The notes under the pieces were generated by a model that searched no databases, had not been told where the DNA came from, and saw only the letters and a list, made by a program, of their open reading frames with translations. Shown here piece by piece: positions 1-5,073 of a stretch of 16,007 bases of DNA. Each line of letters opens with the position of its first letter. The first letter of the stretch is position 1. The stretch spans positions 1 through 16,007 of the forward strand of contig CALEFF010000030.1 of the NCBI GenBank assembly GCA_937876865.1, written 5' to 3'. The translations under genes and the position numbers were made by a program. The DNA is from an uncultured Bacteroidales bacterium (GTDB lineage: Bacteria > Bacteroidota > Bacteroidia > Bacteroidales > P3).

Positions 1-40
1 ATTTGTCCGCTACCTTGGTTCCTATTGTTTCAAAGATCAT
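1..40 (-). CDS. N-terminal fragment of an unidentified minus-strand gene
   Basis: Reading the minus strand from an ATG at 40-38 gives MIFETIGTKVADK, which runs off the left edge. A purine-rich AGAGGGAG lies just upstream of the ATG and could act as a ribosome binding site, and a Bacteroidetes-type promoter lies about 60 bases upstream. The frame stays open upstream of the ATG (...REDSGEIRLEGEE-M) without another ATG, so the true start might be an upstream TTG. Too little of the protein is present to name it. The opposite-strand frame at 3-209 looks like a shadow of this region. Confidence 0.35.
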   Translation of the reverse strand, partial: MIFETIGTKVADK

Positions 41-101
41 TTCTTCTCCCTCTAAACGAATCTCCCCGCTATCTTCCCTAATCTTCCGTCCGTTTTGGGA
101 T

Positions 102-140
102 TGCAAAAGTAATACCTTTTTAGTTATTAACAAACTTTTT
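102..140 (-). promoter_or_regulatory. Bacteroidetes-type promoter for the left-edge gene
   Basis: On the minus strand a TTTG is followed about 19 bases later by TACTTTTG (plus-strand CAAAAGTA near 105-112), matching the Bacteroidetes housekeeping consensus TTTG-N19-TAnnTTTG. It points left, towards the ATG at 40, and predicts a leader of roughly 55-60 nt. The match is by eye. Confidence 0.5.
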
Positions 141-209
141 ATACTCTTTTTTTATGCTTGCTCTATTAACTTATTGATTATCACTAAGAAATTTTTATGT
201 GTTTTTTAG

Positions 210-524
210 TTACTTTTTCTATAAAAATCGATTCTTTTATGATATAATCTCCCCATAATTCAGAAAAAAAATAAAAAGGAATAAAAAATAAGTTATAAAT
301 TAGAGAAAAATAAAATAATACAAAAAGAATACAAAAGAGTGTGGCACTTTCTTATGTAAAATATGAAATAGCATTAGTTGCATAAATGTTTTGCTGACAT
401 GAAAGAAAATAATAGATTTTATAGTTTTAGACTTAGAAAAATATTTCTAAGAAAAAATAAAAAAAATCAAAGCTTTTTTTATTTTTTTCTTTGATTTATT
501 TTTTTAATTCAAAGAAAAAAATCA
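210..524. other. AT-rich intergenic spacer with small palindromes
   Basis: No credible gene is seen here on either strand. The stretch is very rich in A and T. It holds a perfect 8-bp inverted repeat, CTTAGAAA (432-439) and TTTCTAAG (444-451), and a second one, AAATCAAAG (464-472) and CTTTGATTT (489-497). Either could be a regulator site or a weak hairpin. Neither is followed by a clear U-tract on the strand where one would be needed. Confidence 0.45.
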
Positions 525-532
525 TACTTTTG
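525..532 (+). promoter_or_regulatory. -7 element of a promoter for the structured RNA / methyltransferase
   Basis: TACTTTTG matches the Bacteroidetes TAnnTTTG element and predicts transcription starting near 540, about 55 nt before the structured RNA. No good -33 TTTG lies 19-21 bases upstream; the nearest TTTG is at 490-493, too far away. This is therefore a partial match. Confidence 0.45.
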
Positions 533-595
533 CAAATAGAAAAAAAAGAAAGAAAAATGTAAACATAGAAAAACGAAATAATATATAAATCGATT

Positions 596-778
596 GAGCT
601 TTAAGCTCTTATTCTCGTTGAAAGAAAACCGCCAATTTTCAAATTCACCTAAGAGAATAAGCAGTTGAAGGTTCGCGTCTTAGGGCGTGGACCGTTTTGT
701 GCTTATTTTAGGTGTAGGTTCTTGGCGGTACCTCTTCAACAATAAGCAATTAAAAAACGGTAACGCCTTTTTCTTTTG
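596..778 (+). ncRNA. Candidate structured leader RNA or small RNA upstream of the methyltransferase
   Basis: Hand folding shows nested perfect helices: 608-613 with 741-746, 617-622 with 735-740, 628-635 (ACCGCCAA) with 722-729, 646-652 (CACCTAA) with 708-714, and 656-663 (AATAAGCA) with 700-707. A small GGTTC/GGACC hairpin sits in the apical part near 670-692. ACCGTTTT (691-698), in the apical loop, is a perfect complement of AAAACGGT (754-761) outside the stem, so a pseudoknot is possible. A small GAGCT/AGCTC hairpin (596-608) precedes the domain. The 3' end, GGCGGTACC (724-732) with GGTAACGCC (759-767) and one mismatch, is followed by TTTTTCTTTT like an intrinsic terminator, and competes with the 628-635 helix. 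No family was recognised; it does not resemble tmRNA, RNase P RNA, SRP RNA or 6S RNA. It could be a cis-acting attenuator for the downstream genes or a discrete small RNA. Confidence 0.6.
724..777 (+). terminator. Terminator-like hairpin at the 3' end of the structured RNA
   Basis: The arms 724-732 and 759-767 pair as 4 bp, one G-A mismatch, then 4 bp, followed directly by TTTTTCTTTT. The loop is long (26 nt) and contains segments that also pair elsewhere in the RNA, so this looks like the OFF state of a conditional terminator rather than a constitutive one. The alternative is coincidental pairing next to a T-run. Confidence 0.4.
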
Positions 779-784
779 CCCGAA

Positions 785-816
785 TCGGAGTTTATGGTTT
801 CAAGTCAAAACACCGA
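785..816 (+). promoter_or_regulatory. Hairpin just upstream of the methyltransferase start
   Basis: TCGG-A-GTTT (785-793) can pair with AAAC-A-CCGA (808-816), giving two 4-bp blocks around an A-A mismatch, with a 14-nt loop. It ends 7 bases before the ATG at 823, so it could affect ribosome access. There is no Shine-Dalgarno sequence in this stretch. Confidence 0.3.
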
Positions 817-822
817 CAAATT

Positions 823-1818
823 ATGGCAAAGAATGACAATCTTCACAAGGCAAAACGAGCAAAGGCAGATGAGTTTTACACTCAACTTTCCGACATAGAA
901 AACGAATGTAAGCATTATTGGGAACACTTTAAAGGCAAAACAATTCTCTGCAACTGCGATGACCCGCGAGTAAGTAACTTTTTCCGTTATTTTTCCTTAA
1001 ACTTTGAACACTTAGGTTTGAAAAAACTGATAGCAACTTGTTATAAAAATCAAGATATTGACCTTTTCAGCCAAGAAAGTAGCGAAAAAGCAGTCTATAT
1101 CATTTACGAAGGAGACAAAAACGGCAACCGACAAGTTGATGACAACGAATTAGAGGTCAAAGAACTACAAGGAGCTGGAGATTTTCGTAGCAAAGAATGT
1201 ATAGAATTGCTAAAAGAAGCCGACATAGTAGTAACAAATCCTCCCTTTTCCCTATTTCGCGAATACGTTGCACAACTTATAGAATATGAAAAGAAGTTTT
1301 TAATAATCGGACACCAAAATGCAATAACTTATAAGGAAATATTTAAACTTATAAAAGAGAATAAAATTTGGTTAGGTTATGGTTTCAAAGGTGGTGCAGG
1401 GCATTTTATTTCAAAATATGAGGACGTAGCAACAGCAAGCGACCATAGAGAAGGAATGATTCGTGTTTCGGGAGTTACATGGTTTACAAATTTAGAACAC
1501 AACAAAAGACATGAAGAACTTATTCTTTACAAAGAATATAATCCCGAAAAGTTTCCTAATGAATATCCTAAATATGAAAATTACAATGCAATAGAAGTAA
1601 GCAAGACAGCTGAGATTCCAATGAATTATAATGGAGTTATGGGAGTACCTGTTACTTTTATGTATAAATATAACCCCGAACAATTTGAAATAATCGGTAT
1701 GGCAGAAGATAATGGCAAGGGTTTAAGTGGAGAAGCAGCTGAATGGGACGGTAAAAATCCACATTGTATTATCAATGGCAAAGCAATGTATAAAAGAATA
1801 TTTATAAGAAAAAAATAA
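823..1818 (+). CDS. Adenine-specific DNA methyltransferase, EcoRI-methylase family
   Basis: This 331-residue protein should transfer a methyl group from S-adenosylmethionine to adenine N6 in a specific DNA site. It carries the family's N-terminal block AKADEFYTQLSDIE, a motif-I-like ILCNCDDPRVSNF (41-53), and the catalytic motif IV NPPF at 139-142. Its length and the NPPF position are close to those of M.EcoRI (326 aa). The ATG at 823 is the natural start because the conserved N-terminus begins right after it. The stop is 7 nt before a DUF262-HNH gene, so the two are very likely cotranscribed as a modification/restriction pair. The candidate structured RNA lies directly upstream and may control expression. 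The recognition site cannot be read from the sequence and need not be GAATTC. Confidence 0.9.
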   Translation: MAKNDNLHKAKRAKADEFYTQLSDIENECKHYWEHFKGKTILCNCDDPRVSNFFRYFSLNFEHLGLKKLIATCYKNQDIDLFSQESSEKAVYIIYEGDKNGNRQVDDNELEVKELQGAGDFRSKECIELLKEADIVVTNPPFSLFREYVAQLIEYEKKFLIIGHQNAITYKEIFKLIKENKIWLGYGFKGGAGHFISKYEDVATASDHREGMIRVSGVTWFTNLEHNKRHEELILYKEYNPEKFPNEYPKYENYNAIEVSKTAEIPMNYNGVMGVPVTFMYKYNPEQFEIIGMAEDNGKGLSGEAAEWDGKNPHCIINGKAMYKRIFIRKK

Positions 1819-1825
1819 AACAGCA

Positions 1826-2908
1826 ATGAAAATAGAATTAAAGAAGATTAAGATAAGGGAATTAGTGGAAGGTTATGTTGATAATGAGGAAGAGGGTGTT
1901 TTTGGTTGGGGTGGAAAGTTGAATATAAGGCCTAAGTATCAGCGAGAGTTTGTTTACAAAGACCAACAAAGGCAAGCGGTTATTGATACCATTGTTCAAA
2001 ACTTTCCTTTGAACATTATGTATTGGGTAAAGAGCGGAAACGATGAATATGAGGTGCTTGACGGACAGCAAAGAACGATAAGCATTTGTCAATACGTAAG
2101 TGGAATTTTCTCTCACAACATGATGTATTACCATAACCTGCAAACAGATGAACAAGAGAAGATTTTGAATTATGAACTTATGGTTTACTTTTGCGAAGGC
2201 ACCGATAGCGAGAAATTATCTTGGTTTCAGAGAATAAATATTGCAGGAGAAAAACTAACAAATCAAGAAATTCTTAACGCAATCTATTCAGGCAGTTGGA
2301 CAACTGATGCAAAACGTTATTTTTCTAAAAGCAATTGCCCCGCTTATGGCTTAGCTGAAAAATATATGAGCGGCACTCCTATCCGTCAAGACTACTTAGA
2401 AACCACTATTTCTTGGATTAGCGAAGGCAATATCAAGACCTATATGGGCAATCATCAACACGATGCTAACGCAAACGAACTTTGGCTATATTTTCAAGCC
2501 GTAATAGCATGGGTAAAAGCAGTCTTTCCAACATATAGAAAAGAAATGAAAGGCTTAGATTGGGGACTTTGGTACAATAAGTTAAAAGATACGCCTCTTG
2601 ACTCAAAGAAATTGGAAACGCAAGTTAGCGAATTGATGCAAGATGAAGACGTTACAAATCGAAAAGGCATATATCAATACGTCTTATTCGGCGATGAAAA
2701 ACACTTAAACATACGTCAATTCAAAGAAAGCGACAAACGCTACGCATACGAAAATCAATTTGGCGTTTGCATCAAATGCGGAGAACACTTTAAGATTGAA
2801 GAAATGGAAGCAGACCATATCTTACCGTGGTCAAAAGGCGGAAAAACCGACAAAGACAACTGTCAAATGCTCTGCAAACAATGCAACCGCCGAAAAAGCG
2901 ATAAGTAA
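1826..2908 (+). CDS. DUF262 and HNH endonuclease domain protein, putative partner nuclease of the methyltransferase
   Basis: This 360-residue protein has an N-terminal DUF262 (GmrS/ParB-like) domain with YQREFVY (38-44) and DGQQRT (79-84), motifs that in the GmrSD family go with nucleotide use. The C-terminus is a compact HNH nuclease module with zinc-type cysteines C315, C318, C350 and C353, the DH pair at 330-331 and N346. It starts 7 nt after the methyltransferase stop. Position and domains suggest a restriction enzyme kept off the host DNA by the neighbouring methylase. GmrSD proteins, by contrast, fuse DUF262 to DUF1524 and cut modified DNA without a partner methylase. The domain call is firm; the role as cognate nuclease is inferred from adjacency. 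Confidence 0.85.
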   Translation: MKIELKKIKIRELVEGYVDNEEEGVFGWGGKLNIRPKYQREFVYKDQQRQAVIDTIVQNFPLNIMYWVKSGNDEYEVLDGQQRTISICQYVSGIFSHNMMYYHNLQTDEQEKILNYELMVYFCEGTDSEKLSWFQRINIAGEKLTNQEILNAIYSGSWTTDAKRYFSKSNCPAYGLAEKYMSGTPIRQDYLETTISWISEGNIKTYMGNHQHDANANELWLYFQAVIAWVKAVFPTYRKEMKGLDWGLWYNKLKDTPLDSKKLETQVSELMQDEDVTNRKGIYQYVLFGDEKHLNIRQFKESDKRYAYENQFGVCIKCGEHFKIEEMEADHILPWSKGGKTDKDNCQMLCKQCNRRKSDK

Positions 2909-2920
2909 AGGAATAAAAAA

Positions 2921-2980
2921 AAAACGACAACCTCCTGGATCCTACGACAAAATGTTGGGCACTTGGTTATCGTTTTTTTT
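2921..2980 (+). terminator. Intrinsic terminator after the methyltransferase/nuclease operon
   Basis: AAAACGA-C-AACC (2921-2932) pairs with GGTT-A-TCGTTTT (2965-2976), with one C-A mismatch, and is followed by a run of T to 2980. It lies 13 nt after the DUF262-HNH stop. The loop is about 32 nt and contains GGATCC. Confidence 0.6.
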
Positions 2981-2987
2981 ACTTTTG
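2980..2987 (+). promoter_or_regulatory. Possible upstream promoter -7 element
   Basis: TACTTTTG followed by CA matches TAnnTTTG. No -33 TTTG lies at the usual distance, so this is a weaker candidate than the hipB promoter at 3131-3162. If used, it would give hipB a leader of about 190 nt. Confidence 0.25.
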
Positions 2988-3113
2988 CAAAAATACAACA
3001 AATTTCACATTTATCAAGTCTTTTGCAAGAAAGATGTGTTTTTATTCTTCTAATGCGTTTCTATTTTTCTAAATTTGGATAAATTCACACTTTGAAAAAA
3101 ACAATACAAGTGC

Positions 3114-3187
3114 ATTATATTTCACTTTTATTTGTTGATTTCAAAAATTTATTCTATTTTTGCACAAAAAGGGAATTATATTTCACT
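3114..3187 (+). promoter_or_regulatory. Direct repeat flanking the hipB promoter, candidate operators
   Basis: The 13-mer ATTATATTTCACT occurs exactly twice, at 3114-3126 and 3175-3187, on either side of the promoter and up to the hipB ATG. The upstream copy also sits in an inverted repeat AAGTG-N10-CACTT (3108-3127). HipB-type antitoxins repress their own promoters by binding flanking operators, so these are good candidate sites. The half-sites differ from the E. coli TATCC-N8-GGATA operators. Confidence 0.45.
3131..3162 (+). promoter_or_regulatory. hipBST promoter, near-consensus Bacteroidetes type
   Basis: TTTG (3131-3134), 20 bases, then TATTTTTG (3155-3162) matches the Bacteroidetes vegetative promoter. 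The predicted start point is near 3169, giving a leader of about 20 nt before the ATG at 3188. This supports the internal ATG as the start over an upstream TTG at 3092, which would lie upstream of this promoter. Confidence 0.7.
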
Positions 3188-3391
3188 ATGAAATTTGGCA
3201 ATTTAATTAAAGAACGTAGAGCTTTGCTGGGTTTAACCCAACAGGATTTGTCTGATTATACAGGTTTGAGCGTAAGGATTATTAAAAGTATTGAAGCAGA
3301 TAAGGGTAATCCTTCTTTGAATACGCTTGAAAAAATAGCAGAAATTTTGGGATTGGAAATTGTTATGGGGGTTAAAATTATAAATCAATGA
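3188..3391 (+). CDS. hipB: HipB-like XRE-family DNA-binding antitoxin
   Basis: This 67-residue protein is almost entirely one Cro/C1-type helix-turn-helix domain: IKERRALLGLTQQDLSDYTG, then SVRIIKSIEADKGNPSLNTLEKIAEILGL. It should bind operators at its own promoter and take part in neutralising the kinase. The start at 3188 was chosen because a strong promoter ends just upstream and because the preceding frame (MKKTIQVHYISLL...) has no conserved character. Its stop overlaps the next gene by 4 nt (ATGA), so translational coupling is expected. The usual C-terminal tail of E. coli HipB is absent. Confidence 0.85.
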   Translation: MKFGNLIKERRALLGLTQQDLSDYTGLSVRIIKSIEADKGNPSLNTLEKIAEILGLEIVMGVKIINQ

Positions 3392-3708
3392 GACAAGCTT
3401 TGGTTTTATCAAACAATATTGTTGCAGGTCAGCTAATAGAAACAGACGAAAGACGTTATATTTTCAGATATGATGAGGATTATCTATTTAATTCTGAACT
3501 TCGTGCTATTTCCCTTGCTTTCCCTAAAAGAAAAGAGGAATACACTTCTGATGAATTATTTCCTTTTTTCTTTAATATGCTTTCCGAAGGAAGTAATAAG
3601 GCGTTGCAATGTAGGACGTTAAAGATTGATGAAAATGATTCCTTTGGTTTATTATTGGCAACTGCAAAATATGACACTATTGGAGCAATAACAATTCAAG
3701 AGTTATGA
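3388..3708 (+). CDS. hipS: HipS-like small protein (stand-alone HipA N-terminal subdomain 1)
   Basis: This 106-residue protein corresponds to the N-terminal 'couple_hipA' subdomain that in classical HipA is fused to the kinase. The family pattern is visible: a VAGQL turn early on, FRYDEDYL (26-33), ISLAFP (42-47), then a Y...LFPFFFNMLSEG-type block (49-69). In the described HipBST systems this split-off domain acts as the antitoxin that inhibits the HipT kinase. It overlaps hipB and hipT by 4 nt each, so the three proteins should be made together. The antitoxin role is inferred from gene order and family knowledge. Confidence 0.8.
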   Translation: MRQALVLSNNIVAGQLIETDERRYIFRYDEDYLFNSELRAISLAFPKRKEEYTSDELFPFFFNMLSEGSNKALQCRTLKIDENDSFGLLLATAKYDTIGAITIQEL

Positions 3709-4706
3709 AAACGATAAATGTTTGTCCGGGTACGCTTGCTCAGGGTTTTGATACTTATAGTCAAATCTGCTTACGCAAAGTTTTTAATGGCAAAAAGGTA
3801 AGTCATATCATTGATTTCTCTTTAGAGAATGATACAGAAAATGTTATTTCTTCTGTAAACAAAATTTCAATTTCCGGAGTACAAGAAAAATTCTCAGCAA
3901 TAATTGAGAAAGGTAAAATAATTCTTACTCCAGAAGGTAAATCGGGACATTATATCTTAAAACCTATTCCTAATTATAAACACTTGCGTTTTAGAAATAA
4001 TATTCCTGCAAATGAACATCTAACAATGCAAATTGCAAGTCAGGTTTATAAAATAAATACTGCTGAAAATGCTTTGGCTTTTTTTTCAAATGGTGAGAGT
4101 GTTTATATTACTAAAAGATTTGATTATGCAAAAGATGGTTCAAAAATCAAACAAGACGATTTCGCTTCTATTGCAGGAAGGACAGAAAAGAATAGTGGTA
4201 AGAATTTTAAGTACTTAGGAAGTTATGAAGACCTTGCAATATTACTCCGACAAAATGTTTCTGCATGGCAAGTTGAAGTATGTAAATTCTTTTCATTAGT
4301 AGTATTCAACTACTTATTTAGCAATGGCGATGCTCATTTAAAGAATTTTTCACTGCAAGAAACGATAAATGGAGATTATGTACTAAGTCCTGCTTACGAC
4401 TTATTGAATACATCTATTCATGTTAACGATGAAGATTTTGCATTGCAAAACGGCTTAATTCCTAAGAGTGAATATTCTGAGGTTTATTCAAAAACATCTC
4501 ACCCTTGCAAAGATGATTTCATCACTTTCGGCAATCGCATAGGCGTTGTGCAAAAAAAACTCTTTTCTACGATAGAGATGTTCGCCACAGAACAAGAAAA
4601 AGTTTATGAACTAATAGAAAACTCATTCTTAGAAGAGAAAGTAAAACGCATGTATAAACAATCATACATAGAACGCTTACACCGCTTCCAACGAAGCGAC
4701 AAATAA
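3705..4706 (+). CDS. hipT: HipT-like serine/threonine kinase toxin
   Basis: This 333-residue HipA-type kinase lacks the fused N-terminal subdomain, which is the HipT architecture. The Gly-rich/phosphorylation loop is SISGVQEK, with serines 55 and 57, like the SIS motif autophosphorylated in E. coli O127 HipT. The catalytic loop NGDAHLKN (207-214) supplies D209 and N214. The Mg-binding segment is SPAYDLLN (228-235) with D232. The family halts growth by phosphorylating aminoacyl-tRNA synthetases: GltX for HipA, TrpS for O127 HipT. The target here is unknown. All catalytic residues appear intact, so the toxin is probably active. It is the last gene of the cassette. Confidence 0.88.
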   Translation: MKTINVCPGTLAQGFDTYSQICLRKVFNGKKVSHIIDFSLENDTENVISSVNKISISGVQEKFSAIIEKGKIILTPEGKSGHYILKPIPNYKHLRFRNNIPANEHLTMQIASQVYKINTAENALAFFSNGESVYITKRFDYAKDGSKIKQDDFASIAGRTEKNSGKNFKYLGSYEDLAILLRQNVSAWQVEVCKFFSLVVFNYLFSNGDAHLKNFSLQETINGDYVLSPAYDLLNTSIHVNDEDFALQNGLIPKSEYSEVYSKTSHPCKDDFITFGNRIGVVQKKLFSTIEMFATEQEKVYELIENSFLEEKVKRMYKQSYIERLHRFQRSDK

Positions 4707-4752
4707 ATTCATAAAATCTTAGCTTTATTTCTCTACCTTCAAGAAGTAGAAA

Positions 4753-4773
4753 CATTTTAATCACATTAAAATG
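4753..4773. repeat. Perfect 9-bp inverted repeat after hipT
   Basis: CATTTTAAT (4753-4761) and ATTAAAATG (4765-4773) are perfect complements around a 3-nt CAC loop. The hairpin is AT-only except for one pair and has no U-tract after it, so terminator function is doubtful. Its right arm belongs to the first copy of the degenerate tandem repeat. Confidence 0.45.
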
Positions 4774-4823
4774 GTATTACGAACACATTAAAATAGTATT
4801 ACAATGGCGTTAAAAAGTATTAC
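4762..4823. repeat. Three degenerate tandem repeats of about 22 bases
   Basis: CACATTAAAATGGTATTAC (4762-4780) is repeated as CACATTAAAATAGTATTAC (4784-4802), one base different, and more loosely as CGTTAAAAAGTATTAC (4808-4823), separated by GAA and AATGG. The block lies between hipT and the tRNA gene. Its function is unknown; it could be a regulator-binding array, recombination debris or a replication slippage product. Confidence 0.5.
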
Positions 4824-4853
4824 AATGCGTTTGTAATGGGTTAAAGAGAAAGT

Positions 4854-4887
4854 AAAGGACTGAATCTTTATGACTAGGTCCTTTTAT
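4854..4887 (+). terminator. Weak terminator candidate downstream of hipBST
   Basis: AAAGGAC (4854-4860) pairs with GTCCTTT (4878-4884), a 7-bp stem with a 17-nt loop, followed by TTTATAC. It lies about 150 nt after the hipT stop and is the best terminator-like hairpin on the + strand before the bidirectional one at 4949-4985. Confidence 0.35.
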
Positions 4888-4948
4888 ACGTCTCTTAATT
4901 TGTATATTTTTTACGTATTATGGCGTTTGGACGTTAATTTCTTAAAAC

Positions 4949-4985
4949 AAAAAAGAGTTGAATCTTAAAAATTCAACTCTTTTTT
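4949..4985 (-). terminator. Strong, bidirectional intrinsic terminator after tRNA-Arg
   Basis: AAAAAAGAGTTGAAT (4949-4963) and ATTCAACTCTTTTTT (4971-4985) form a perfect 15-bp stem around a 7-nt loop with T-runs on both strands. On the minus strand it begins one base past the tRNA 3' end, so it should end the rimP-nusA-infB-tRNA transcript. It can also stop + strand read-through from the hip cassette. Confidence 0.85.
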
Positions 4986-4986
4986 G

Positions 4987-5058
4987 TACCTCCAGTAGGA
5001 CTCGAACCTACATTTAAAGTTTAGGAAACTTTCGTTCTATCCCTTGAACTATGAAGGC
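4987..5058 (-). tRNA. tRNA-Arg (anticodon CCT)
   Basis: The minus strand folds into a full cloverleaf: acceptor GCCTTCA with TGGAGGT (two G-U pairs), D stem GTTC/GAAC, anticodon stem AAAGT/ACTTT around TTCCTAA (anticodon CCT, reading AGG), T stem GTAGG/CCTAC with loop TTCGAGT, and discriminator A. The 3' CCA is not encoded and must be added after transcription. The gene starts 15 nt after the infB stop with no promoter between, so it is probably cut from the infB transcript. A terminator follows at once. Confidence 0.93.
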
Positions 5059-5073
5059 AAGCTTTTCAGCTCT

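Noticed and set aside
3..209. A + strand frame of 68 codons at the left edge
   Set aside because: Its composition (S, I, F, L-rich) is typical of an antisense frame, and the minus strand has a promoter and a more plausible coding frame here.
596..778. The structured RNA as a retron msr-msd, OMEGA/HEARO RNA or CRISPR-related RNA
   Set aside because: There is no reverse transcriptase, IscB/TnpB/Cas9-type protein or repeat array nearby. The neighbouring HNH domain is fused to DUF262, not to a RuvC-type RNA-guided nuclease.
2760..3053. A + strand frame overlapping the end of the DUF262-HNH gene
   Set aside because: It is an out-of-frame shadow of the HNH region that runs through the terminator; no independent start signal or homology is seen.
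3092..3187. An upstream TTG start extending hipB by 32 residues
   Set aside because: The extension would begin upstream of the strong promoter at 3131-3162 and shows no family similarity; the ATG at 3188 fits the HTH domain.
728..4993. GTACCTC at 728-734 matching the tRNA-Arg 3' end (4986-4992) as an att duplication
   Set aside because: Seven matching bases are too few to distinguish from chance, and the match does not extend.
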